From assembly GCA_018257865.1 (NCBI GenBank), contig JAEUBA010000069.1, positions 62,001 through 126,000 on the forward strand: DNA of 64,000 nt, written 5' to 3'. The notes beneath the pieces are model-generated. The model saw only the letters and a list, made by a program, of their open reading frames with translations, made no database searches and had not been told where the DNA came from. Positions 51,616 through 62,802 of this stretch are shown piece by piece. This DNA comes from Stereocaulon alpinum. Lineage: Eukaryota > Ascomycota > Lecanoromycetes > Lecanorales > Stereocaulaceae. A program made the position numbers and the translations under genes. How positions within the stretch are numbered: position 1 is the first letter of the stretch; the number at the start of each line of letters is the position of its first letter.

Positions 51616-53576
51616 TCATAGCCTGGATTCCTTGCTATGGGCTAGCAGCTGCGCAGCTCGCTGTTGGAGCATGTTCTGGTCAATCGATTGCAGAATCGCA
51701 TAATCTCTTGCACGCTGTTCTAGGGCAGAAGAATCCGTGGGATCCATTGTCCTCAAGCGGTCTTCCATCTGAGCAATGTGTCCACTCCGGATTTGTTCCA
51801 AGGACTGTCCAGCCCATGGTTGAGGCGGAGGCTGTGAAATGCCTGTAGGTACAGGAGCAGTCGTTTGAGAGATCTGGGATGAAGAAAACTTTGTCCTTTT
51901 CTTGGCCCCTTCTTCTGTGGGACTGGGTGTCCGCTTCTTCCGTGGAGCATCCTGAGGTGGTGGGCTACTAGAGGAGGGGGAAGGGCTGTTGCTCTTGTTT
52001 GAAGGATCATAGTCGTGGACCCGTTTCATGTGATCGAAAAGATTCCATCGACGTGGAAAGCCATTGTCCTCAGCGGCGCGCTCACAATCCTGGAAATGAC
52101 AAAGATGGGGTTTATTACCATGTCCGTGCATTGAATGGGCTTCCCTCTCGTGTCGTAGAAGGCATGCAGTAGAGGAAAAGACAGCCTGGGCGCAACCCTG
52201 GGACTTGCACCGATAGGGCTTCAAGTGGGAATCCAGGTGCTTACTACAAAAGATGATTAGCACTGGCGCAGAAGGCTAAACTTGAATATTGCTCACTCGT
52301 AATTGCATTTGAGTTTCTCAGCCTTGGTGCAGCCTTCATTGTTGGGGTCCGGGCAATGGTACAAGTTATCCTCCTTGCTTGGTTCGGCCTTGTAGAAGGG
52401 ATGATCACGGGCATTCCGGTTTTCACCTTCGCTAGAGCGTCGAGACATTGTGATCCCCGGATATGTCGGAAGTCCATAAGCCTGGGCAGCAGTTTCCTGG
52501 TTGGACCAGAGGTCAACGGACAAAGGTGCACGCTGGAAATCCTGCTTTGGCCTCAAGGTGCTACCATGGACGTCAGATGAGGACCACAACCAGAAGGCAT
52601 GGGAGACAAACCTTTCTGAGTCCATGTAACTGTGACCGAGACGGACTTGCATCTCTTCTACGCTCATAGATGGGACCGCTCCGAAGTCAGTGGCCAGTGC
52701 CATGGGCTGAGTAACCGACCAGTCAACATCCTGCATTGTTGCTGAGATTGGTGTTTCCAGCTGTTGCTCCAAAAAGCTGTGTTCTGATTGGAAAGAAGAT
52801 GTTGAAGGAGTCAATGCCGTCGGAGAAGACCATTCCGTAGATTGCGTAGCGCCCAGTGCGTTAGCTCCAGAGAACCCGTCCATCAGCTGAGTTTCCCATC
52901 CAGTAGACAAAGGAAGCTCATTAGTGTTGGCGAAGGCCACGGATGGGTGCAGTTCCATGGTATCAAAGCGCACAAGTTCATTCGCATTTGTTAGAGGATC
53001 GAATTGGCCATTCACTTGAGCAGGTATTCCATTGGGATATTGCTCGCCCTGGTAGCCTACTGGGAAATCAAACCCGACGTCATTGCCAATATCCATTCTG
53101 GCTAGACAAGCTTCGGCACTAGAAGTGCTATTGGAAGCGAAATAGTTCATGTTCGGTCCGTATGGCTGGTACACTGAGGCGGATTGAGCTTGAATAGCAT
53201 CAGGAGGGAGATAAGAAAAGGATCCAGAGGCAGGGGAGGTCGAGAACATCTCGTCGCCATAGGTGGAGTATGCTTGCGGATACGTCCCATTGCCTGAAAG
53301 TTCAGGACCAGCAGCACTATCTTCTGCCCACTGACTTATCCTGGCTGCGTTGTAAGCAGCACTCTGGTTCGAACTCTTCAGCGAGGTACTAGGGACATGT
53401 GCTGTGAGACCTCCATGGGTAAATTCTTGAGAATTCCTGGAATGACCTTGTCCGTGGGATGGAACTACGTTCTGTGATCTCTGGTTTGCATGACAGCCGT
53501 CACTAGGATGGGATCCAGCTTGCACGTTGCTCCTCTTCTGGCTGGCTCCAGATGAACGCTTCTTTGTGGAAGCCAT
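51616..53576 (-). CDS. C2H2 zinc-finger transcription factor
   Basis: Exons 53576-52297 and 52243-51616 are joined by a 53-nt intron (GTGAGC donor, TTGTAG acceptor) that lies inside the first finger and restores LKCNYDKHLDSHLKPYRC. The 635-aa product has a long Ser/Gln/Asn-rich, probably activating N-terminus. The finger block spans about residues 405-505: YHCPDPNNEGC as a partial finger, LKCNY ... KHLDSH, YRCKSQGCAQAVFSSTACLL with RHEREAH, and HLCHFQDCERA with NLFDHMKRVH. A Pro/Ser-rich segment with basic patches (APRKKRTP, GAKKRTKF) and a helical Gln-rich tail (LQSIDQNMLQQRAAQLLAH) follow. Target genes unknown. An unusually long, gene-free upstream region (3.8 kb) suggests complex regulation, as seen for developmental factors. 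Confidence 0.88.
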
Positions 53577-56500
53577 GAAGTCCTTGTAGTGACTATAGCG
53601 ATATTATGTTAGTACTTGCAGTTCGGCAAAATTCAGTCAAATTCAAAGGCAAGAAAAACAGCATGGTGAATATTAACAGCAATTAATCTGTCACGGTATG
53701 TTAGCACTGTTGATTGGCGAGAGGATGTTCTTGGCATACCAAATAAGATGAAAACGAAATCTATTCCGGGGAAACCTCCATGGCAGGCAGTGGCAAACAT
53801 GTGGGCCAAACCGGAAGGACATCCGGAAGTGAAGGAGCCAAGCCAAAGGGACGACAGCAATGAGTGTGTTCCCCATGGAGCTGTTGGGCGAGAGTATCGC
53901 GGGTTAGTCTGTATCCAAGCCGCAAAAGCGCCTTGATATAGCATTGCTGATGGACAACATACTCTATTCATGGTCCAGTGGATAAGGAAGCACGGAGAAA
54001 TCCACTTGCATAATGGGGCAACAGTCCATACGGTCATCGACGATGAAAGACTCCGACATCATATGTAGATGCAAAGGCATGATCATGGGCAAATCCTAGA
54101 AACCAGGCTGCAAGAGCAGGAAAATGAACGGGAAGAGAAAAAGCCAGCGGAACCTCAGGCCTACAGGTAGGCACGACCACGAAGTGAGAAAGAAGCAAGT
54201 CAAGTACCAGCGGCCTTGTCGTAGAAGTTGGACCATCTTAGCCATAAGTTCGAAACCATGGAAACACAACGTGGATGAGCATCGAGGCCAAACACGTGTC
54301 AAATAGGACAGTGAGTGAATGGCTCGAGAGCATTCTGGCGGTCCCGAACTGCGGACGCGAGTTCTCTAGGGACAGTCCCGGACGGTAACGAGCAGCTGGA
54401 TGCTGACTAGTCGGAGGATCGAAATGCCTAGATGTTTGAGGCAGAATATGCAATGGAATTTATCGACAGCGTTGGTGTTCCCTTAGCCCAGACCCAATGG
54501 TCAGGACAGCCAGCCGGATGGCAATGAGATTGTCGGGTACATAGAGCTCATCAAGTCAGGTCGATATCCAAGGGCCAACGGCAGATCTAGCATCAGAGAC
54601 TCCAGCCGAAGTGGTGATGCACTCCATGATCCGGATGACGAATAGCGGACAGCGCGAAGAGAAAACAGATCGCTAGGGTCGAATTGAAATCGCTCGCAGA
54701 GAGAAAAGCAGATAAAATGCTACGGGGGATGAAGGGTAGTACCTTATGTGTTTTTTCTCCGGAGCGGATTGCTCAGATCTCCGAGCGGGATGCGGGCAAC
54801 ACGGACGCGCGGTAAATATCAATTGCCTGGATGAAATCCTGATAGCTAAAATCACAACACTGTGGCAAGTGCTCAACGGCCAGTGAAATCCTATGGAGTC
54901 CTAGCAAGGCCAATAATGGGCTATCCTTGGGCAGAATGTGTTGTATCGAAGTGCGCTTTATCTCACAACGATGATGTTGTCCAGTGGGAAACAAAGTCGA
55001 GTCAAGAATAATACTCGGGCAAACAGTATGAATCCAGATTGTCAGTATTCAATGTCTCCTCGGATGTTTGGCTTGTTAGTCCTGACGGATGAAGAGGTTT
55101 CCTTTGTGGCCTTGAGCAAACAGGGAGTTCCGTTGAGGGCCAAAGCAAATTACTCTCCGGAGAAGATAGACGCGACAGTAGCAATGTCCTGGCGGTTTTG
55201 CAGAATGTCAACAACGAGGAAAGTAGTTGCGGTGCGGAGGAAGTTTTCGTGTGCAAGATCAAAGATCAGATATCAGATATCAGATGGAAAGAGTTCTGGC
55301 AAACAAGAATGGGGGAGGGGAAAGAGCGACATAAATTGGTTTCTGGAGGGAAGAAGCCGGCTTAGACGCAACTCTGAGAGTGGGTCCTGGGAGCGGGGAA
55401 AATCCTGCTTGCTAGGCGTATTGTCAGCGACAACGTATCAGCATCGAGCTTGTTCGGGAGCGATTGGTGCAATATGCAGCAAAGGCATGCATGTGTTTGA
55501 CGGCGTGAGAATTGGGGGTGAATTCCGCATCGTCATAGGCTACGTGTGTGGCTCTACTGCAAGCTTTTAACGCTACAGGGGATAAGCCTGCAGTGGCTTA
55601 TCGGTGGTCGGAATGGGGACTGACGTGTCAATCGTTGCCCTCTTTGGACTGACCATTCAACGGGACGGAGCGACCGCGCTAACTCCTAACTGAGACAACC
55701 CCACGCCGCCTAGGGCGAGGACTGGTCACCGTGGTCGCCAGCAGTTGACGAAGCTTACTCTCGTGCTTGCTGTCGTCCAGACAGCTTGCCAAACCAATGC
55801 TCCTCGCCGCTGCGCAAATTGGGCAATTGGTTGCTACTTCTCCCTTTCGCTGTCATAGCACCAAGGCAATGTGATAAGATGCATAAGTCTGTTTGATGCA
55901 AGCAGCCTCCACGCGCTCGTCCTGACGAGGGTAAGGTAATTAATTGACAACGAATTGTGCTACAAGATGAGGCGAAATATCAAATACGTGGAGATTCTTC
56001 ATCGTATTTGGAAGTAATCATATTGTGGAGCAATATCTACAAGGCTTCGTATTATATCATCAGGCAGTCGGAGCCGAGGTATGGCCAGCGATGATGAAGA
56101 TTGTCAGCCAAGATTCGAGCGGTAATTGCCTCCTTGTCCACCATCACGCCATGTGACAAAATAGCACAAGTGTGCAGTAGTCACAAGCCCATGGTAGCGG
56201 CCAACACTTATGCAGCTCGCCAACACAATCACATTGTTCAACGTCTGGAATTTACTGACGGGAGACAATGCTTCGCATGAGAGGAAGTTAATGCGTGGGG
56301 GAGGATTTAGATGATGAGGCTAAAGGGGTTAGTCTGGCTCGACACCGGAGAGCCAGCAAGGCGTAGGCAGCAGCAGGCGTTGATTCTGAGCGAAGCAGGG
56401 GGAACAACAGGAGGATCGGTATCCAGAGGGGGTGACGGGTCGATTCTTAACCAGGTGCGAAAGATGACAACAAATTCTTCGTTCACCTGGTCTCCATACC

Positions 56501-57385
56501 ATCAGCAGAACTATGCATTTCGCTTCATCTGGCTGGCGGAATGTGCCCAAGCGCATAGCACATGTAGCAGCAGGAACGTACCACAGAATGACATAGGCAC
56601 AGCCCGCTCTCCACACGGGGCAACGATCTTTTGTGATTGTCTGTTGTACTTCCTGCTTTGTTCCTGGCGATCCTTGTATTCCGGAGATATATCTGATTAC
56701 CTAGCGATCCGGGGTTCCTGAGTTTCGGGAAGATAGACCAAGATGATCACCAGTGTCACATGCTTCTACTCCTGGCAACAGGACGGGACTTTGTGCTTGG
56801 GCCATATTGATCTTCGATGGTCCCTGACTGTCGGGAACGAGCTCTGACCGATTACGACCGATTCAGAGACTTGGAGAGAAGATCGTCATTTCCAGAGATC
56901 ATTGAGTATACTCTGTCATATATTCGCAGTGGTTTTTCGGGAAAGCTTTAGCCGAAGGTCCTCTCAGCTCCCTACTCTGACGCAGCAATAAGTCCTCAGC
57001 CAAAGCACATACTAAGACCATCCCAGCTTACAAGGAATTCCGTCTGATTATGCGGAATACTTTCCAAGTGATATATTTCAGATCAATGTGCTCCTTGCAA
57101 AATGATTGCTTAACCACACATTGTCGGCGAATTCTCCCATGCTATTCCGAAAAAGCGGACCTGCAGAGACCCTGATTACCTAATCAGCCAGCCCTAGCAG
57201 ACAGCTGCCCTGGATGGGTGACGTTGGCGGCTGAAAGTCAGAGCACCGAGTTACCATGTTTGTCTTGTCACCAGACTGAAACACGACCGAGCTCATCCAG
57301 GGTCCCGAAAGCATGTCGTGGTAGAATTACCGAAGCCACTGACGCTCCGCAACCCGGATTGTTGTATCTCTAGAGCTCAGGGGCA
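53577..57385. promoter_or_regulatory. Long upstream region of the C2H2 factor (shared with USE1)
   Basis: 3.8 kb between head-to-head genes with no supported coding gene. A minus-strand ATG ORF of 134 codons (54037-53633) ends 57 bases before the C2H2 ATG and could be a uORF or chance. Plus-strand frames at 54938-55570 (GTG start) and 56311-56721 have no recognisable features. ATATCAG is repeated in tandem at about 55270-55285. Most likely extended 5' leader and regulatory DNA of the transcription factor. Confidence 0.45.
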
Positions 57386-58305
57386 ATGGCGAGAGGGTTG
57401 CTAGCCAACGTCAAGGCGCAAGATGTAGCTGCAATAGACCTTGGACGCGTGCTCTCGCGCCTGGAGCACAAGGTTCTATCAGCTGATGCCCATCCACGAC
57501 TGCTCCACTCGAGCTATGAGCGCACACAGACCGCTGCTGTGAGTATAGCGCCGATCTCATGAAGCATGGACATGCCCGACTGAACTGCAAGCTCACGGAT
57601 ACGGAGTAGAAACTCGAATACGCCCGCACCCTCCTTCTCCGCCTCGAACACTCCTCATCCTCCATCAAACAACCCTCGAAAAGAAACGCCACCCAATCCG
57701 ACCTTTTCGCCCAACGCGCCCTCATCAAGCGACTCACAGACCGACTCCACGACATCGAAGCCCAAGGCGACGATGACGACCTCCTCCATGGCCCCGAAGA
57801 CGGAGAAGACATCCTAGGCGAGGACGCCCCTCCAGACCCATCTCCAGCCCAGAACCACACACCCCCAGAACCACCAACACAATCACCACCCCCCTCAGAC
57901 CCACCATCAACCCTCCGCAACCGACACCACCCCTCCACCTCCGCACCCCCAGACCCCACAACCCCCCTCCCCCCATCCCCCACCCACGCCACCATCCTAA
58001 CCGCCAACGACACCGAATCCGCAAACCTAACCTCCTCCCTCTTCACCCTCGCCCAAGCCCTAAAAGCCTCCTCAACGCAATTCGCCGCATCCCTAGAAAC
58101 AGACACCGAAACACTCAACCGCGCTACAGAGGGCTTAGATAAGAATGCCACAGGCATGGAGGTTGCGGGGAAGAGGATGGGCTTATTGAAGAGGATGAGT
58201 GAGGGGAAGGGGTGGTGGGGACGGATAATGCTTTATGCGTGGATTGGGGGGTTGTGGGTCATTGCTATACTGCTCGTCTTTATCGGACCAAAGCTACGGT
58301 TCTGA
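57386..58305 (+). CDS. use1: USE1-type SNARE (Golgi-to-ER retrograde transport)
   Basis: ER-resident Qc-SNARE acting with Ufe1, Sec20 and Sec22 in fusion of COPI vesicles with the ER. Exons 57386-57538 and 57610-58305 flank a 71-nt intron (GTGAGT donor, GAGTAG acceptor); product 282 aa. N-terminal helices read VLSRLEHKVLSADAHPRLLH and KLEYARTLLLRLEHS. A Pro/Asp-rich linker (about residues 110-180) is followed by the SNARE helix: LTSSLFTLAQALKASSTQF, ASLETDTETLNRATEGLDKN and GMEVAGKRMGLLKRMSEGK. The C-terminal anchor WWGRIMLYAWIGGLWVIAIL ends with LVFIGPKLRF. This matches the Use1 family closely. The C-rich codon usage creates a long antisense ORF (57411-58157) that is not a gene. Confidence 0.93.
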
Positions 58306-59147
58306 GACCTTGAGAGGACAAGTGCCGGAAAAGCAATCGTCACATCAAATGCGAGCGTCGGCGTTGTTCGGGCGCAGTGCTTGGAAATTGTACCATATAT
58401 TCCAATCGAGCTGGACATCAGACTCCAACTCCAGCATCATCGCATATTCTTATGCATATAGCTACCTTATCCTCACCCCCAAAACCATCCATACAGACAA
58501 GCTTCCCTCATACCTCCCATACTTGCTAACAAGGGCCAGCCAGCTTGCACAACCCCCACAGTAGGCGCCACGCCCCTCCCGTCCTCCTCCTACACGCAAA
58601 CCTAGCGCAAGAACAGCAAGCAATCATTAAATGCCCGATAACTCCTCCCCAACACCCCGCAAAAACCCTCGCCCTCCCAATTCCCAAGTTCGCTCAAACA
58701 CAAACATATCCTCATGCCCCTTCACAAGGACTTCTGAAGCTGTATACATACGCCTTCCTTCCTTCCAATTGTCCTTTCCACTGCATGCTATGTCTTATCA
58801 TGGCGCGTCAAGTCAAGACAAGTCAAGGCAAGAAGACACAGGCATGACGATCGGGTCTGTGTCTACAACTTACGTACTCGAGAAAGAAGTCCAAAACACA
58901 CATACACATCCGCCAACGAACGGAAAAGTATCATTCCGACATGTAGAATGTAAGCTAGCCTGTATCCCCGCATACAGACGAACGCTCGCATGCTATTCCC
59001 AGGATTTTCGATATGATGTGATATATTTATGTAATCTCAGCGGCGATAGGCGAACTCTGCAGTTCGATAATGGAGGACGGGGTAGTAAGTATATAAACAC
59101 CATATACAAAGTCATAAGCGCAGCTCCTCTCCCCCATCAAGCCCATT
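58306..59147. other. Intergenic between convergent genes
   Basis: 3' flanks of USE1 and the low-complexity gene. A 223-codon plus ORF (58631-59302) starts here and runs antisense into the next gene; its composition is that of a chance frame (Pro/Ser/His-rich, no domain). TATATAAA near 59089 is probably coincidental. Confidence 0.4.
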
Positions 59148-60278
59148 TCATTCCCAACCCCAAAACCCGTCTGCACGCCCCCTGCCCACACCTCTCCCCC
59201 TCCCGCTACTTCTCTCCCTCTCGCTACTTCCACCTCCACCCCTCCCCGTCCGTCTCATCCTCTGCGTTTCAGCATCCAACCTGTCCATTTCCCTCGCCGT
59301 AGCGTCTCGTGTGTTACGTATAGCATGAAGCGTAGACGCCCTCGCACCTCCACCTCCACCACTACCTCTTGAATCTCGACTCCCGCTATTCCCAGCAGAC
59401 AAAGATGTCGCGAACGAAGTCAGGCCGTTGGATGAGAATAGCGAGGGGTTTCGATACCCACTCCCTGATGGATTGCGAGAGGTAGAAGGAGCGTAATACG
59501 TCCCTCTCCCCCTGCCCGCCAACCCCCTCCCCCCCAACCCCATACTCTCCTCAGAATCCGTATACGCCCCCAACCCCACGGGCCGATAGCGCTCGAAAAG
59601 CGGCAGCACAGGCGGCTGCACATACGTCTGTATAATCGGCACGCCGTTCCCCCATGAGGAGACGGATGAGGAGGGAGAGCTGATTGTTGAGGCGCGGGGG
59701 CGGGGGGAGAAGGCGCCTCTGTCGTAGGCTGAGGAGGATGAGGAGGTGGATGAGGATGAGGATGATGGGGGTGGGGGGAAAGATGGGAGAGTTGAGCGGC
59801 GTTGGCGTTTGGAGGAAGGGGGAGGGGGGGGTTGGTAAGATCCTCGGCGAGAGTCTTGGTATTGGTATTTGGGGAGTAAAGTATCTAGCACACCTCGTCT
59901 TGTATCTAGTGTTTGGCGTTGGAGGAGGTTGGAGGTTAGGTGGCGGATTTGGGGGGCTTTTTGGTGGGAGGAGTAGGGGCGGGATGTTGGTGGGCGGATG
60001 GTGTTTGTGGTGCGAGTGCGTGTGCGTGCTGGAGGGTGTTGAGGTGGTTTTTGGGGTGTGGGGAGGTTTGGGTCGTGGAGGAGAGAGTGTTTGCGGACTC
60101 GACGGGGTAGGTGTGCTGTGTTGGGTTGTAGATCTCGAAGTGGAGCACGGGGAATGGGTTTGTATTGGCGAGGTGGTGGTTGATTTCGATATGTATAGTG
60201 ATTTGGTGACGTCTCAGTCCTGATCTTCTTGTGTCGTCGTTTGGGAGTCGGTCGATCGAACATGCCGAATAGACACAT
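59148..60278 (-). CDS. Low-complexity Arg/Pro/Ser/Gly-rich protein, unknown function
   Basis: Uninterrupted 376-aa ORF from an ATG, beginning MCLFGMFDRPTPKRRHKKIR. The first half is Pro/Arg/Gln/Thr-rich, the middle Pro/Ser-rich (FPPPPSSSSSSTSSSSSAYD), then GVPIIQTYVQPPVLPLFERY, the most normal-looking segment. The C-terminal third has RGG-like repeats (GGRGLAGRGRG, RGRGVGRGRADGFWGWE) and one helical stretch TLHAIRNTRDATAREMDRLD. RGG repeats are common in RNA-binding proteins, but no RNA-recognition domain is present, so function is open. An opposite-strand frame (59684-60223) is its shadow. Moderate confidence that this is a real gene: the start motif and ordered C-terminal helix favour it, the composition does not prove it. 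Confidence 0.5.
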   Translation of the reverse strand: MCLFGMFDRPTPKRRHKKIRTETSPNHYTYRNQPPPRQYKPIPRAPLRDLQPNTAHLPRRVRKHSLLHDPNLPTPQKPPQHPPARTRTRTTNTIRPPTSRPYSSHQKAPQIRHLTSNLLQRQTLDTRRGVLDTLLPKYQYQDSRRGSYQPPPPPSSKRQRRSTLPSFPPPPSSSSSSTSSSSSAYDRGAFSPRPRASTISSPSSSVSSWGNGVPIIQTYVQPPVLPLFERYRPVGLGAYTDSEESMGLGGRGLAGRGRGTYYAPSTSRNPSGSGYRNPSLFSSNGLTSFATSLSAGNSGSRDSRGSGGGGGARASTLHAIRNTRDATAREMDRLDAETQRMRRTGRGGGGSSERERSSGRGRGVGRGRADGFWGWE

Positions 60279-60665
60279 GCTGCTTTCCTACCCAACAGCA
60301 CGACTGGATGCAAAGGTCTTTGAGGTATCAGGAAGGAAGACAATGAAGGAGATGTAAGCACAGACAATACATGTAAGGCAGACATCGACACCAAGACATC
60401 TCAGGTCAGGAGACAAAGCGCCCGCATGCACGCACGTGCACATCCAGATCCACATCCAGCAGGAAGGAGGGATCAGAGGCTCAAAGAAGGATGAGACAGA
60501 TGATACGGTCATCATACAACCCTTCATTTCTCTCTTTCAGACCGTGTATAATATCCCATTGGTAACCAAATATCCAAGTCCAGGGGTATAAAAGCTTGCG
60601 GCCTGACAAGCGAACAGATCACACTTCCAATATGCAACGCCAGCTGTGAGTACCTCAATGCGCAA
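60279..60665. other. Intergenic; plus-strand TATAAAA present
   Basis: 387 bases, promoter of the low-complexity gene and 3' flank of the Smr gene (both minus). A plus-strand TATAAAA at about 60586-60592 is followed by an ATG near 60632 but no sustained frame, so it may be coincidental or start an antisense transcript through the Smr gene. Confidence 0.35.
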
Positions 60666-61669
60666 TCACATGACCGTACAGCATTGCCTTTGGCACATCC
60701 TTAGAATCTTTGGTAAGTACTTCTTCACCTCCGCCTCGATCTCCGCGTTGGGATTCTGTTGCTGTTGGTGCTGTCCTCCATGCTGTTGTTGTCCCTGGTA
60801 TCCACCCTGTTGCGGCTGTTGATAATTCATTGGCGGGTAGGTATTGGCGCCCTGATACCCTCCAGACTGCTGCTGTCCATACTGCTGATGTTCCTGTTGC
60901 CCACCGTGATATTGTCCCTGTCCTCCATGATGGTCCGTCTTCAGATGCGGTGGCATAACAGCCGGGCCTCCTTGTAGATTGATCAAAATCCTCCCCGCAT
61001 TCGGTTCAGTAGTATATTGTAGGCCAAGCTCTTGACACACCTCCTCAACCTTCGGCTTAATCTTCTGTATATGGCCCGGAGAATGATTTCCTTTTCCCAC
61101 AATACTAAACACCCCAACGCATCCAAATCAGCACCGTCCTCTGCAATCCCCACCCATCGCAAACCCAGACCTCATACAGGAGATAGATTAAATAGGAGCA
61201 CTTACACATGCAAATGATCCTGCCCCTCCCCCCTAGCAACCCGAATCCTCTGCTCCAGAATCCTCTCCGCCTCCTCAACAAACTGCCCATGCAAATCAAT
61301 ACTATCCCCATCAACCCTCCCCATCGCATTATTCTCTCGAAAAATATAATCCGACGCCTGTCTATTATACTGATCCATCATAGACCCATGTCGCTTTCCC
61401 TCCTCAGACAACTCGTGCGCAGCAGCGCCATCGCCGCGCTCGTAGGCTTTGTGTGCGCGGTCGAGACATGAGGAACGCTTTCCGGCTTCTTGACGCGCGA
61501 GAGTGCGTAGGCGGTCGTATTCGGCTTCTGCATTGTTGGATTGGGGGTGGGTGAAGGCTGGGTTGAAGGCTGGGACGGGATGGGTCAGCTGGGGATTTAA
61601 TTTAGGGTGGAGGATTGCTGGAGGATGGTACTAACGACTGCCGCCTAGGTGGGTCATGGGATAGGACAT
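60666..61669 (-). CDS. Smr-domain protein (DUF1771-Smr) with C-terminal CaaX box
   Basis: Exons 61669-61636, 61569-61206 and 61104-60666 encode 278 aa. After MSYPMTHLGGSPFNPAF comes a helical DUF1771 region (AEYDRLRTLARQEAGKRSSC, AHKAYERGDGAAAHELSEEG). The Smr domain follows: DSIDLHGQFVEEAERIL (DLHG at 103-106), LHV-IVGKGNHSPGHIQKIKP across the second splice, and NAGRILINL. Smr domains bind or cut RNA/DNA; the GKGNHS and DLHG loops are intact. A Gln/Gly-rich disordered region (about 190-250) leads to an amphipathic helix AEIEAEVKKYLPKILRMCQ and the extreme C-terminus QCCTVM. The last four residues CTVM fit a farnesyl-type CaaX box, implying membrane attachment. Confidence 0.9.
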
Positions 61670-62802
61670 GGTGAGGGTTTATTTGTAAAGACTGTACTTG
61701 AGCTATGTGTTATACATGCTGGTGGTGTAGAATGAGTGTTGACATGGAGAGGGACGCGGCTGAGGGTTGAAAGCCCTTGGTGCATATTGGCACGGGCTTG
61801 GCAAGTCATGCGGGGTGGGACATAACTCTTCCATTGTTGGTAGCCGTTCTCTGGGTATAGTATTTATATAGTAGATTGCGCTAAGCTATCATATTTCAGG
61901 ATACTAGGAAGTTGCTGCTGCTGACGCCCAGCTGCGGCAGTGTCCGTTCGCGTGATCAGATCCATGTCTCCATCGGGATCAACAAGGGCAAGCACGAGAA
62001 TTCAATATCATGGGACCATGTAATACGGCCAAGGCAAATCTTTCAGGGTAGATGCAGTTCTGAAAAGGTATTGTGGAGTGTTAGGTGGTCGTTGATCAGA
62101 CGAAAGCGTTTTGTTGGTCTTTAGATGGTGGTGGAAGTATTGAAGGGACTCATGGAGACTTACAAAGCTGCCGTGGATGATGTGAATGATGTGGTGGACG
62201 TGGCAATGGAGAGAGAAATAGCGGAGAAATGTGCTCGAGGCCACAGCTTGACTTGGACAACAAGATGAGCAGGGTACTCAGCTCTTGGTATGCGCGGTCA
62301 CTCAGAAAAATTATAACGCAGCTCTTGATGAGTTATTGACTGCTTTCATTTGACTGTCAATGAAACCTTGCATGCTAAACGCGAACAATCTAACAACACT
62401 CTCCCTGTCCCAGGCCCGATGTTCCGTAGGCACAAACACATGCCAATGAAAAGAACTGGGTCAACACTCAACATGCCTCCCCAATAGGCTGGTATCACAT
62501 TACAATAAGAGCCGTACTAAGAATGTCTCGAATGACCCTCACGCACAGTGTGTCGGAAGTGCCGGTGCTCGATTCGCCCGACGAGCGGCGCCGTAGCGTT
62601 CGAAGACATAATAAGGGAATGATCGGCCGGTAGGACGAAGATGGTGTATACAAAATCTCAAGCGCTTTGAGACCGAGAAGGAGTCATGAACGGTCATGGG
62701 TACCTGGTGTGCTTGCCAAAGAGGAGTGGAGAGCGTCCACATCTCAGAAGAATAGGCCTCCATAAAATTCAGCTTCTCGTCCACGTACATGGGGTGGCGA
62801 GC
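61670..62802. other. Intergenic between the Smr gene and the G-alpha gene
   Basis: 1.1 kb: promoter of the Smr gene and 3' flank of the G-alpha gene. Only short frames; no RNA gene or repeat recognised. Confidence 0.45.

Noticed and set aside
54938..55570. 210-codon plus-strand ORF upstream of the C2H2 gene
   Set aside because: Begins with GTG, not ATG, and has no family features.
56311..56721. 136-codon plus-strand ORF in the long intergenic region
   Set aside because: No domain, no typical fungal composition; kept only as part of the intergenic description.
57411..58157. 248-codon minus-strand ORF antisense to USE1
   Set aside because: Composition (Val/Arg/Gly/Ser repeats) mirrors the C-rich codon usage of the USE1 exon on the plus strand, which is certain; no domain.
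58631..59302. 223-codon plus-strand ORF between USE1 and the low-complexity gene
   Set aside because: Pro/Ser/His-rich, no recognisable domain, overlaps the 3' end of an opposite gene; judged a chance frame.
59684..60223. 179-codon plus-strand ORF opposite the low-complexity gene
   Set aside because: Gly/Arg/Leu-rich shadow of the Pro/Ser/Arg-rich minus frame; no start context or domain.
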